Below, in pieces: positions 46,380-57,698 of a DNA stretch of 64,000 nucleotides. A program made the translations under genes and the position numbers. Under the pieces are notes generated by a model that did not search any database, had not been told where the DNA came from, and was given only the letters and a program-made list of their open reading frames with translations. The stretch is from Volutella citrinella (Eukaryota > Ascomycota > Sordariomycetes > Hypocreales > Nectriaceae): assembly GCA_034401135.1 (NCBI GenBank), contig JAWZSP010000003.1, positions 2,418,001 through 2,482,000 of the forward strand, given 5' to 3'. How positions within the stretch are numbered: position 1 is the stretch's first letter; each line of letters starts with the position of its first letter.

Positions 46380-46860
46380 ATGGTGAGTTTTGCCAAGGAG
46401 ACATCGCGAGATGCATTGCGAACCGAGACTGACAATTTCATCAGGCCCCCGCCGCCGGAGCTAAGAAGCAGAAGAAGAAGTGGTATGTTACGAGCGCACC
46501 GCCCGTCGCTGTCGCTGTCGCCGACGTGAACACGAACTTACTCGCAACGTAAAGGTCCAAGGGCAAGGTCAAGGACAAGGCCCAGCACGCCGTCATCCTC
46601 GACAAGCAGACTTCCGAGAAGCTCTACAAGGATGTCCAGTCTTACCGCCTCGTCACCGTCGCTACCCTCGTCGACCGAATGAAGATCAACGGCTCTCTGG
46701 CCCGACAGTGCCTGTCCGATCTCGAGGAGAAGGGCATCATCAAGCCCGTCGTCACCCACAGCAAGATGAAGATCTACAGTACGAGCTCCCAACCGACGTA
46801 CACTGGAGCGACGCAGAATGCTAACATCAACCAGCCCGTGCCGTCGGCGGTACCGACTAA
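46380..46860 (+). CDS. RPS25: 40S ribosomal protein S25 (eS25)
   Basis: Four coding exons (46380-46382, 46445-46482, 46555-46778 and 46835-46860) give 96 aa. eS25 is a small-subunit head protein near the E-site, needed for IRES-type initiation. The Ala/Lys-rich start (APAAGAKKQKKKW), the winged-helix body (LVTVATLVDRMKINGSLARQ, CLSDLEEKGIIKPVVTHSKM) and the short tail TRAVGGTD are typical. The first coding exon consists of the ATG alone, immediately followed by a GTGAGT donor. The last exon carries only eight sense codons plus stop. It is divergent from RPS5. Confidence 0.97.
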
Positions 46861-49800
46861 GTCCAATGAACGAAAAGATTTAAGTCTCACGATTTCGCGT
46901 CTGGGTGGCCTGGACGATAGACAGGCCTCAGGGTTGGAGGGTGTTGAAAGGCAAAAAAAGCCTGGTTGGGACGCTTTTCATGCTCGGTGTAGCATATGGA
47001 CCGGAACTGCTTTAGCATACATCGCAACGGAATCAAAGATCATCTTGACGACCAAACCCAAATTTGTCCTACTATTTGACGTTCTTGAGTACATCTGAGC
47101 TCGTGCATGTATCCGCATAAGTATTTATACTCATTCGGAGGTAAGGAGAGCAAGACCTCTGCTGTCGTGTTCTCATATCAACAAGCCCCCTCGTCAGGTG
47201 TGGTTGGGAAATAGCCTACTTTTTGGTGTACTCTAGGCCAGGCTTTTTATTTCAACACCGACAAGGGTAATGTACATCTACTATCTGGGTCGTGACACCT
47301 ATCGGTATTCATTCTTGCGAGGTGAGGGCATTCTCCGCTTGACAACCTGCCTCACCCATGGTGATCCGAGACTTTTGGACACATCACGTGACTAGTCACA
47401 TGCAGCCGAGTTTTCCACCAGGGCTTCCCATGGGCTGAAGTGTCATGACCAAGTCGAGGCAACGGATCAAACTTTCATGCAGTGATCGGCAGGTTGTCTT
47501 TTCGCCACTTCCCATGTCTATCCTGCCTAATAGTGGTTAATTGAACGTAACCTGCGGTCTGCCGCTGCGAATTGCTGTCGAGCGAATTTTCGGCAATGCC
47601 TGCAGGTAGGACAACGCCTATACCGAGAAGAGGATGGAGAAGTGCCGGGGTTTGGTACACTTCTTTGTCGTCTCTAGCAGCTGGCCGGCAGGCTCGGCCC
47701 ATCACTCCATGGCTCTGGGTGAGAGGGAGGTATATTTGGATCAATTGACCTTCGGTAAAAGTGAGCACATGAGATGTGGAGGCAAGAAGGAACTGCTACG
47801 AAGTCAATGGCTGCTGCGAGGAGAGATCCTGCAAGTCATAAGGTGTGAGATATGCTCAGAGTGTGCTCCTAATTACTAGTAGGCATGCAGTCTCGACGTT
47901 GGAAACTACGAAAGGAGTCACCAATTGGACCACTGGAGGCATGAAAGCAAGCGGAGCCAGCAACTGGGCGCCATTGAGGGAGTACTTTGATGGTAATGTG
48001 GCTGACGAAATCGATGAACCTGTTGCCGCACTGCTTGCGCCTTGAAAGTAAGACATGAAAATTCTTAACCGATAAGAGGTACCGTTTTAGGAGCACACAC
48101 TGTATACACCTCGCCGCCCAGGTTGCACTGTGCAACACTCGTGGGGACCGTGTCCTTTATTGCCGAGGCCAACAGCAAGCGCAATATTACGAAGGCGATA
48201 AATTGACTACCAATCCAGGGAACACGAAGTAAGGCGGCGCCGGCGGTGGCGGGTTTTGACTCGGTTCAAAGGGTGCTTGGGTCGGGACCAGGGGCGTTAG
48301 AGACGTCTCAGACGGGCAGGCCAGGCCACGTCGTTGGGAGCGCTGGTCCTCGCCCCCCTTGGCGCTGACGGAGCAGGAGCAGGAGCGCTGGCTTCACAGT
48401 ACGAGGAATACAAGCTCAGCCTGAGGGTATCTCTCCCTTGCCGCTTGGTGGAACCAGGGGTCAGGGAGCAGGCTCTGAAGCGCTGGACCGGAACGCTGGC
48501 GATGAACCTCAATTGAAAAGTTTTTGGGCGCCCAGCCTTGTATCCACAACTGCTGGACATGACTGGGAAAGTTGCATGTGCCCCGAAAGGAAGAGGCGAC
48601 TCAGGTAACTGATTCGTGGGCTATCCCAGACCATCATGGAGCATCTGAATCTGGGGCCTCGCAGGGATAATTCCTTGACAGCTGGCAAAGAGCTGACCCT
48701 GCAAAACAAGCTTGTCCGGTGTCTGCGTGCGGTGTTTCGAGGACTGCACATGCGAGGTTGTGGCCAATTCAGAAGTTGCTCAATGCTCAACAGTCAAAAA
48801 ACACCCCATGCAGGTGCTGGCGCTTCCTTGCTTTGCCTTGGGTTTGTTGCTTGTTTGATGGGCTGGCAATCATTGCGAATGGGAGACTGGGCAACGGTCA
48901 TCTTTTGCCGGGGAGCACGGGTGGTAGATCTTGTTACATGCGCACTGTGCCAGGTGAGGCCCTGCGTTGTGGGCGGCCAAAGGGGTGTGCACGATGCTGG
49001 CCTAGCGTGGATGTCAAGACTGTCGTGCTGCCGCCCAGGAGGACGTGTGCTGGCCCGGAGCCTTCACCTAGACCGGGCAGTGCGTGCGTCGGGTGCTATG
49101 GCCGTCGGTGGTCGCTGGGCGATAGCGCTTCGACCAACTGAACAAAGCCCGCAGCCAGCATGGGTGGGGGCCTTGGGCGCGGGAGAGAGGAACTAGGGGG
49201 TCCATCCAGCAAACGTGGACACGGTGGATAATATCCGGCGGCGGGTGGATGGGTTAATCAATGGCTGGCGGCTAGTGCCATCCTGTACCGAGCTGGGCCA
49301 CTATCAAGACGGGTGCTGATGTGCATGCACTGTACTGGGCAGAGTTACTATCAAGAGGTCGGCAGCAACAGCGCCTCGGCCATTGAGGAGGCACGGGGAC
49401 AGATACCGCAGCGGACGCAGCTCAGGGCGGAAGATACGGATCGGGAGCAGTGATCTGGCGTCTCAACACCTCTGTGGCAGCCCAGCCATGCCCCGAAACC
49501 AAGGGCATCGCGGAGTGGACAAAAGAGCTCGTCCTCGTAGCAACACAGTAAACAGGCTTATTAGGTCTCGGCGTCGACGAAAAAATCGGGGTGAACCGGC
49601 ATCTCATCTCGCAGCCGGCTGGCCCAGGCGGGCCCACTTGCCCACTCGGCCACCCATTCCCCCCCAAGAATCCGCCCCTGTGAGGCAGCGGCCTCAGGCT
49701 GCCGCAGCGTTGTTGCCGTGGAAGACTGGAGAGAGGCTGGGGGTCCCAGCTCCCTTTAGCGCGAGCCGGGAAGATTCGCGCTCAAAAGCGCCTCTCCTCC

Positions 49801-49964
49801 AGATCCGCCGCAATTTTTTTCCCTCCCCCCCAAATACCACCCACCCCCCGTCGGCGCAGATTTATTTCGCTCGACCCTTCTCTTCCACACTCTCTTCCTT
49901 TCTCCTTCATCTCCATCTCCCCTCAATCTTTTTCTGTTCAAGGGAAAGCTCCACAACCTTCACC
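46861..49964. other. 3.1-kb gene-poor region
   Basis: I see no convincing gene or RNA. Open frames of up to 186 codons (48636-49196) lack protein character. A 12-bp perfect palindrome GTGACTAGTCAC with an overlapping CACGTG E-box lies at 47386-47399. The last about 150 bp form the pyrimidine-rich leader of the ADP/ATP carrier. Confidence 0.5.
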
Positions 49965-51425
49965 ATGTCTGAGCAGAAGCCTACCGTCCTGGGCATGCCG
50001 GTAAGTCAACCTGCTCGCTCTCACCAGCTCCCGAGCTCTCTATCATGAAATGCCGCGTTTTGCGATGGCTTCCTTCCCATCTATCTGGGGTTGGGATGAA
50101 CCCGATGTCGAGTCTCAATTGGCCTTTGGCACTCTGTCAAAGGCAATTGCGGCATCCGTTCGTATCCCAACCGCTCTGGATGGCCGCCGCCATCGCATCG
50201 CTGCCTTTTCAACCGAGAACTGCCGGAGCACTTACCGCAATGCATCAACGACTAACGTTTTCTATCTGATAGCCCTTCCTTGCCGACTTCCTGAGTACGT
50301 CGCATCCATTATAATATTCCTCCGCAGCGTCCAGACGATACACTTGTCCTCTGAATCGCTGCGGGTGAGACACAAGCCGCCACGTTGCAGCTACTGACTT
50401 TAATTCCAGTGGGCGGTGTTTCCGCTGCCGTCTCGAAGACTGCTGCTGCTCCCATCGAGCGTGTCAAGCTTCTCATCCAGAACCAGGTTAGTACTATCCT
50501 TCTGAGCTGTCAATTGATCTGCCTGACGGCGACGCGAAAATTTCTCTCGCGTGGCAAAACGTCACGTGCATCTTGGCAGCCCACTGCCCACCAAGCCAGA
50601 CGAACGGCGAGCTGACACCTACAACAGGATGAGATGATCAAGGCTGGCCGTCTTGACCGCAAGTACGATGGTATCGTCGACTGCTTCAAGCGCACCACCG
50701 CCGATGAGGGTGTCATGTCGCTGTGGCGAGGCAACACTGCCAACGTCATCCGATACTTCCCTACCCAGGCCCTGAACTTCGCTTTCCGTGACAAGTTCAA
50801 GAAGATGTTCGGCTACAAGAAGGACAAGGACGGCTACGCCCTGTGGATGGCTGGTAACCTGGCCTCCGGTGGTGCCGCTGGTGCCACCTCTCTGCTCTTC
50901 GTCTACTCTCTTGACTACGCCCGTACCCGTCTGGCCAACGATGCCAAGAACGCCAAGAAGGGTGGTGAGCGCCAGTTCAACGGCCTCGTCGACGTCTACA
51001 AGAAGACCCTTGCCTCTGACGGTATTGCCGGTCTCTACCGTGGTTTCATGCCCTCCGTCGCTGGTATCATCGTCTACCGTGGTCTCTACTTCGGCATGTA
51101 CGACTCCATCAAGCCCGTTGTCCTCGTCGGCTCCCTCCAGGGCAACTTCCTTGCCTCTTTCGCTCTCGGTTGGTGCGTCACCACTGGTGCCGGTATCGCC
51201 TCTTACCCTCTTGACACCATCCGACGACGCATGATGATGACCTCTGGTGAGGCCGTCAAGTACAAGAACACCATGGACGCTGCCCGCCAGATCGTCGCCA
51301 AGGAGGGTGTCAAGTCTCTCTTCAAGGGTGCTGGTGCCAACATTCTCCGTGGTGTCGCCGGTGCTGGTGTTCTGTCCATCTACGATCAGCTCCAGGTCCT
51401 CCTCTTCGGCAAGGCCTTCAAATAA
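49965..51425 (+). CDS. AAC: Mitochondrial ADP/ATP carrier
   Basis: Exons 49965-50000, 50273-50294, 50410-50486 and 50628-51425 give 310 aa. The carrier exchanges cytosolic ADP for matrix ATP across the inner membrane. The carrier signature RRRMMM lies near the C-terminus, and the three Px[DE]xx[KR] motifs are visible ([28 protein letters not shown]). Exon 2 has only 22 nt and encodes PFLADFL plus one base, and the preceding intron is long (272 bp). The start [12 protein letters not shown] ends at an exon border. The codon use is highly biased (GGT, GCC, CTC), as expected of an abundant protein, and a strong CT-rich leader precedes the ATG. Confidence 0.97.
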
Positions 51426-51860
51426 GCGTCTTGTACAACACCTGTGTAGACTCTAGGCTTGTGGAAGGAATGGAATATGGGGAGATTTCGACTTGTGGGC
51501 TTGACATGGTGCTCATAGGTTGAACAAAATGGGCGAGATCGAAGTGCAGGAAGAGGGAAGTTGTAACCGATACCCGAGGGTCTCCGGAACAGCAGCTCTT
51601 CGCGGTTTAGATTGGCATGGGCATGGCGTCTTCTTATCATCTTGCTCTGCCTGGCATTCTAGGTCGCTGTAATTTATACACCTTTGCAATTTCCCTTGAT
51701 ACTGTAAACCTGTTTCCCTATCTGACACGCAATCCCGTGATGAAAACTCGGTGTGATGCCGTGGTCCTGCGCTATTTTGATCCTGACGTTGGCTTTGACT
51801 ATCCCTCGGTGTCTGAGGGGAAGTGTGCCCCCACCTCACATCCAGGTCTGGTGGACTACT
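51426..51860. other. Convergent 3' intergenic region, nothing recognised
   Basis: 3' flanks of the ADP/ATP carrier and the M13-like gene. Confidence 0.5.
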
Positions 51861-54551
51861 TCATCCCTCATGAACCTCGCCGGGGCTTGTGTCACCCGTC
51901 GGAAGCGGTTGCATCCCCGACTCAACACCCCAGAGGCTACAAGGCTTCTCTTCGAGCTTGTTGCACCGGAAATCCTCGCGCCATCCTCGCAAATCCAGCA
52001 GCGGAAGCCAAAGCTTTGCGGCAGGCGGCGCTTCGGGCCCATTGTCGGCCTGGCGCTGCAACCGCGCGTTGCGCGCAAAGGAGCACTGCCACATGGACCG
52101 GAACATCCAGAACAGCTGGCTGCGAGTAAACCGCCTCTCTATATCACCCAGGCTAATCACGTCCTTCTCGGAGCCCCTCTGGTTGCGCCAGGCGCGCCAG
52201 GCGGCATCGGTGCCGTAGGTCTCGGCGATGATGTCGTCCATTGAGACGCTGGGTCGCAGGGAGATGGGCACCGGGTTCTCGTGCCTCGACCCCCCGTACA
52301 ACTCGGCCCTAAAGTACCGGTCCCAGAAGCAGTTTAGGAGGTTGTCCTGATCCTGCCTGGTGGTCCAGATGGTTCTCGAGCCCTGCGCTTCGAGAGAGTA
52401 CCGACCGAGGCCCAGGCCGATCTGGCGACCGAGCATGACGCCCAGGCTGGCGTAATTGGCGTATGAAGGGAGGTCGGCATGAAGAAGCGGCGTGGTCAAG
52501 AGGGCGGCCGGGACGACGATGTTGTTTTGGTACTCGTTGTAGTAGGGCTTGACATCAAACGAATTGGCATTCCACTTGGCCTTTGGAGGTTGCGAGCCAA
52601 GCGTAGCCCAAGCCAGTTTGATGTTGCGCTCCTCCAGCCTGAAGTAGTCGTCCGCGTGTGACCACGAAGTTCCGTTGCTGGCGTCGATCCTGACATCCTC
52701 GTAGAGCTGTGTAACTTGGTCCCACTTCAAGAGATTAGGGTCCTGTGATCCGGGACTTTGTCAGCGATGCTGGGCAGATATAGCCATGGATTACCACAAC
52801 ATACCTCTTTGGAGTATCCGACCATGACCGTCATGTTCTCGAGTTTTTCCAGCACCAAGTCTTTCTCCACCGGTTTTACCCAGTGCGTTTCTTCAATGAT
52901 CTCCATCCACCCGGACTTGACGCCCTCGAATATTGACTGTGCCAGCTTCTCCTTCTCGCCCTTGTAATGAGCTCTTGCGTAAATTGCACTTATAAGTGGC
53001 CCAAAGTGCTTTACTGTTCTCTCCTTGCACACTTGCTCAAGGGGAAGATCGGCCTAAAGGTGTAGGCGATGCAAGATCAGCTTGGGTTCAGGGGAGATGA
53101 GGGGAAACAGGATCGAAATGCCATCTTACCACTCCGCCGATTTTTTTGAGAAACGCCCGGTACCGCAGCGCGGGTTTACCAGTCAAAAGAAGGTGTTGTG
53201 TTTGAACAAACGTTTGCCAAACGATGTAAGCCCTGATAACCTCCCGAGGGGCATGAAGCAACACTCCGTCTGAGAGTTTCTGCCAGTAATAGGGAAACCT
53301 CATCTCGGCCTTTCCCTTATACTTATTGTAGGGATGCTTGGCGAGAAGCGCTTCCATTTCAAGACTGGGATACATCCTTTCGGGACGGGTTGCGTAACTT
53401 GGGAAAGGAAGTACGTCCTTGAGCACGTTAGCATCGACAGGGATGCGATGGGTAAAAGAGAGGAGGAACATGTTCGTACCGCAAGGCTATTCCAGCGCGC
53501 GGGTCGCGGCGAGATCGCTAGCTTTTTATACTCAATCTTGATGATTTCCTTGGCGAGTAGGTCGAAATCCTGTGGTCGTCGCTGGCTAGCGTAACCCAGC
53601 TCCAGAGCGTCCTTGATGATGGCATTGTATTCCTGCATAGTTCTGTACCAATGCGCCTCATCCTGTGGTGGTCTTTTGATTGGGTAGCCCTCAGGCATGT
53701 ATGGCGTTAATCGGACGCTAATCGGTGTCTGAACCATCCAAATTTGTCAGAGATGAAGCAGATTGCAGCGTGGAACGGGATCATTTGTGACTGTGTTACT
53801 CACTTTGGATCTTTTGTGGGGAGAAGGAAGCGGTTCGAATTTGTAAAAGACCCATATTCCTTTCAACCCAAGATGCAGAGTTGCATCCCGAAGAAGCGCC
53901 CACTCGGGTTTTTTCATGGGTTCGTAGGAATCCAACGATTGAAGCCCCAGCTTTTCATCTGCGTCTTCTGGGGTGACTTCGTAGGCCGCAAAAATGTCAT
54001 GAACAGGCCGAACAAGCTGCAGGAAGGGGTTTTCGTCAAAGGTGACATTTACAGAGTCGCGTTGCTGGCAGGTATCGTAATATTTTCTCATTTTGCTGAC
54101 TGTTTCGTCGAAATGGTATCCCTTCGGGGGTTCGTCGGCCTGAAAGAACAAATCAGCAGCACTCCTTCTCTGATGTGGCAGACCTCGACTCACCTGTTTC
54201 TTCCTACCGACGATGCTGTCAATGATGGGAGCGATTTCGTCCTCCATCTTGGTAAACAGGGTGACCTCTTCTTGGTCTTCACGCATGTCATTTGGCCCGA
54301 ACTTGCCGCAGACAACTCGACTGAGAATTAGCTGGGTCTCCTTGAAGGGGGGTAGGGGTTGACTTACACCGATCCCAGTCGTTACATCGTTCTAGGTCAG
54401 GAATGGCCAGGTCCATAGAGCCGTTGACCATTTCAAGGGCGCGTTTGCATGCTGGGCTTGTGCAAACGTAGTGATCACTCTGGATCCCCCAGCCATGAGC
54501 GACTAGCGGCAAGGCAAGGAGAAGACAAAAGCGCATTACCATGATCATCAT
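51861..54551 (-). CDS. Secreted M13 (neprilysin-family) peptidase homologue lacking the zinc site
   Basis: Seven exons join in phase: 54551-54370, 54320-54194, 54139-53804, 53728-53480, 53417-53130, 53053-52805 and 52742-51861, for 770 aa, the usual M13 length. A signal peptide (RFCLLLALPLVAHGWG) starts the protein. The M13 N-terminus is clear (VCTSPACKRALEMVNGSMDL, CNDWDRRVVCGKFG). So are the hinge (RTVKHFGPLISAIYARAHYK), the strand (YYNEYQNNIVVPAALL) and the end (FWMFRSMWQCS ... EEKPCSLW). At the position of the HExxH zinc motif (VIGHE-THGFD in neprilysin) it reads VMLGRQIGLGLG near residue 583, so both histidines and the catalytic Glu are gone. The ENIAD region with the third ligand reads MDDIIAE. 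There are no stops or frameshifts. I infer a pseudoenzyme rather than a pseudogene. Intron 4 (53479-53418) was chosen for its GCTAAC branch site and phase. Confidence 0.85.
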
Positions 54552-55581
54552 GGCCGAGTTCGCTGCGCAATAGAGTATCGACGGATTCGAGGAACAGGCG
54601 GAAAAAACCTTTCAAAATTTAGGTCGGGTGGCCGCTCTAATTAAGTACTCAAGCCTCCAGGCTACCTACTTATCTATGAGATTTCTTGTGACCTGGAGGG
54701 TGAGTGCAGACAACCAACCGTTGTGACTCGCCGCAGCAGATGAAAACCTAATAGAGACCCAACCAGAAACGCTCAAAAGAAGAAGGAGAAAAAATATTTC
54801 CCATTGGACATGATTGACTTGTTCCTGTTGCTGCGGGCCATGATCCAGTTTTTGTCCCCCCCAGAACAACAAGCCTTGAAGCCTTCATGTTTGCCCTCAC
54901 CACTGGGCTTGCTACGTCAGTGTCAACACTTTGAAGCCCAGCTCTTTTTTTTTTCTTGAATGTGAGGCACAACGCCTAGTGGAACCAGAGCTGAACTGAT
55001 AGTACGCATAGAAAGTTTTGAGGTTGAAAAAGCTATCCTTCTGGCTTTTGTTGGGCCAATTGTGCGTTTACTATTGGCCTTGATATTTTGTGGGGAATTG
55101 GTGATGATTAGACTATCAAGATGCGCCTTGCATGCGGACTGACCAGGTTCCCTCGAAAGCCTAAGAAGCTGCAGCCTAGCCTGTATTTCTAAAAAAGAAC
55201 GATGTAACAACAGCTGGGATTAGGATTAGCTCTTAGCGAGGAGCACACCTTTAGCAACATGAGCCAGCACTGTCAGAGGAGCTATCCGAAGCAGAACAGG
55301 TGTGGTGTGCTCTCAACGCACTTAGAAATGGGTTATGCGATGTGCAAAGTGATATTGCAAAAGAGAAAACCTATTGAGTAAATTATTGTAAAACGTTACC
55401 TAGCATAAGAAGGAATTACTACTACGTATTGTATTTACCGCTCTTTCCTGGAAACAGATTTGGAGTTTCTCACGGTCCTGGGCGATGACTAAGCCACTGC
55501 GCGCACTCCAACGGGATCGCGGACGCGGCGAGTAACCACAACACGACAATCCCAAAACACGGTTTACAGCTGGCCTACACA
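54552..55581. other. Divergent intergenic region, nothing recognised
   Basis: 1 kb between the M13-like gene and the CENP-X gene, somewhat AT-rich. No gene, RNA or repeat seen. Confidence 0.5.
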
Positions 55582-56054
55582 ATGCCTCCAAAGAAAGCTC
55601 CAGTTTCTGGCCGTGGCCGACCGAAGGGAGCGGGCAAGAAGCCGGCCAAGGATACTGAGCCTGAGTCCAGCAATCCATTCGACTCGTCCGATGACCAGGA
55701 CGATGCCTTGGCAGACCTGACTGGGCAATCGCGCGATGCGACAATGGTTGTGGACGACGAGCCAGAGCTGGAAAAGTCGATACCACGAGACCTCTTGACG
55801 CGACTGCTGCACGAGTTCTTCTCCAAGGAGTCGACGCGCATTTCCAAGGACGCCAACAGCGCAACGGTTAAGTACTTTGACGTCTTCGTGCGAGAAGCAA
55901 TTGCGCGCGCGGCAGTCGAAAAGGACAGTGGGTTTCTAGAGGTAAGAGGCTCCTCGGACAGGAGTTGCCATAAATGGGCCCAAAGCGTTGACAGCTTTTT
56001 TCTCAGGTTGAAGACCTCGAGAAGGTGTCGCCGCAGCTGTTGCTCGATCTATGA
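55582..56054 (+). CDS. MHF2: CENP-X/MHF2 histone-fold protein with AT-hook
   Basis: Exons 55582-55941 and 56007-56054 give 135 aa. CENP-X pairs with CENP-S (MHF1); the complex works at kinetochores and with FANCM-type helicases in fork repair. The histone fold is LEKSIPRDLLTRLLHEFFSK, then DANSATVKYFDVFVREAIAR, then VEDLEKVSPQLLLDL at the C-terminus, which is the standard end of the family. Ahead of it lies a 60-residue extension that starts with a basic GRGRPKGAGKK motif, matching the AT-hook core GRP, followed by an acidic Asp/Ser stretch. Animal and yeast members are mostly about 80 aa. The 65-bp intron lies just before the last helix. Confidence 0.9.
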
Positions 56055-57698
56055 GCCGGGCTAGCGAGAGACGACGATCAAACGCCGGCAAGCTCCTCAA
56101 CCGACATGAAAGGAACAGCCACCACTGCTCGATTTTCTTGTAGAAGAGAAAGCAAGCAAGCAAGCAGAGACGGCATAGTGCTGGATCTCGGTCTAGAATT
56201 ACAAGGGGCGCCGTGCTGCGCTGTATTTGGTTTGGTGAGTCTCAAGTTGTTCGACTGCTTAGACGAGGCCAAGCACGAGGCCGACTAGCTCCTGAGGGTT
56301 GTTTGTGTTTCTCGACCGTGGCACTCGGTTTTGGGGGGCGTAGAGACGAGTGCGATGGAGGGGATGGGCAGAGGCGACATGCCTTTAGTGGGCGATGATA
56401 CATGGAGGCCCTTGAGCTTCGACACAAAACCCTCAGCAAATTCCCCATCAAACACAAACACAGCAACGAGGCTAGAAACGAGACCCGAGTTGGAGGTAGA
56501 TGATGAGACGGACATGTCTGGAGGAGCACGTCGGCCGGCCATGACATCTGCCAGCTCCCTTGGGCGGGTTGGAAACTGGACCCACTACAGCCTATTACTT
56601 GCTACTAATTAATAGGTGCAACGGCGGTGGTGACGAGTTTCACGGAGGCAGAGGTTTCTGTGGAAGCGCCCGCGAGTGTGGCATCCGGGATGGATGAAAT
56701 TTGTAAAGTAGGCAGCCGAATGCAGATCCGCTGCCACGCCGACGACGGCTGCACAGTGGCATCCGACGGAGGTGGGAGAAGCCGTGGAGGGATCGAAACC
56801 TGGCTCGTGTCAGGATTGTCGGATGGCCGGACTGAAGCGCATCCGGGGGGTCGCAGCCCCTTTGGGTCGCACCCAAAAAACAAGATGAAACGCAAAAATC
56901 TTCGGCTATCTTTCTAGTTTGCCGCTGGTGAATCCGCCCCAGACAGTCCCCATGTGTCATCTCTGCCGGCCAGGGACGACAGGGCTGGGCCAAGTCCCGG
57001 GATTGGGAGCGTTGCTGTGGCTGGGGCCCCCAAGGCCGCCGACCGAGGCCGAATTGACGGCGATGCCTCCCCCCATGGAGTTTCACGCCGTCGATTCCAA
57101 AACACCAAGCCGCACCCGGGTCGCCAGCGGTGCAGCCTCCGCGGCAGCGCAGCCCGGCCTTGGGGCTTGCGCGCAAGCCACGCGTCTCTCTCTGTTGCTT
57201 CGAGGGGGAAATGCGAAACGGGCTTCACCACCCGGCCTAGTAGTAACGCAACCCTTCCAACTAAGATGCTATTTCGAGCCTTTTCTTGGCCGGATCGGCG
57301 TCGTGCTTCAGGTTTGCTTCACAGCAAGACCCCGAACGCCCTGGGGGATTGACGCATCTACATCCTGGCTGGAGGTGCAAACTTGTTCTTCTTAAACCGG
57401 TCCCATGCCCGCCTCTGTCCCGGATTTGTTTTCAACCTCAACCACTCAACCGCCCATCTCTCTATTTCACTATTTTCTTGTGTCATAATCCGGTTCATCT
57501 CTTTGGATCCATCGCATGGTTCATTCACTTTCGCGACAATAATTCCATTTTCTTTTTATTTCTCTTCATTTCTCTCAGAGCGCTAGCCGCCTGATCCTAC
57601 TTTCGCCATTCAAAATTTCAGCACTTTCTCTGGGAGAATAGTGTGAAAGTCTGGGACCTGGAGTCTAGGACATATAATCGCCTCCAACACACATCAAC
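56055..57698. other. 1.6-kb gene-poor region
   Basis: 3' flank of MHF2 and the promoter of the cupredoxin gene. No protein-like frame. A T/C-rich stretch at about 57470-57590 probably belongs to the promoter or leader. Confidence 0.45.

Noticed and set aside
48636..49196. 186-codon + strand frame in the 3.1-kb gap
   Set aside because: Composition (many Cys, Arg, Gly, Trp) is unlike neighbouring proteins, and there is an overlapping frame of similar length; no start context or domain.
49383..50048. 221-codon + strand frame running into the ADP/ATP carrier start
   Set aside because: It covers the CT-rich leader and intron 1 of the carrier in another frame; translation is low complexity.
53398..53479. 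Acceptor CCCAAG at 53398 for intron 4 of the M13-like gene
   Set aside because: It gives the wrong phase and a quick stop; the AAG acceptor at 53418, six bases after a GCTAAC branch site, keeps frame.
57671..57680. TATAAT element before the cupredoxin gene
   Set aside because: It lies only about 20 bp before the ATG, too close to serve as its TATA box.
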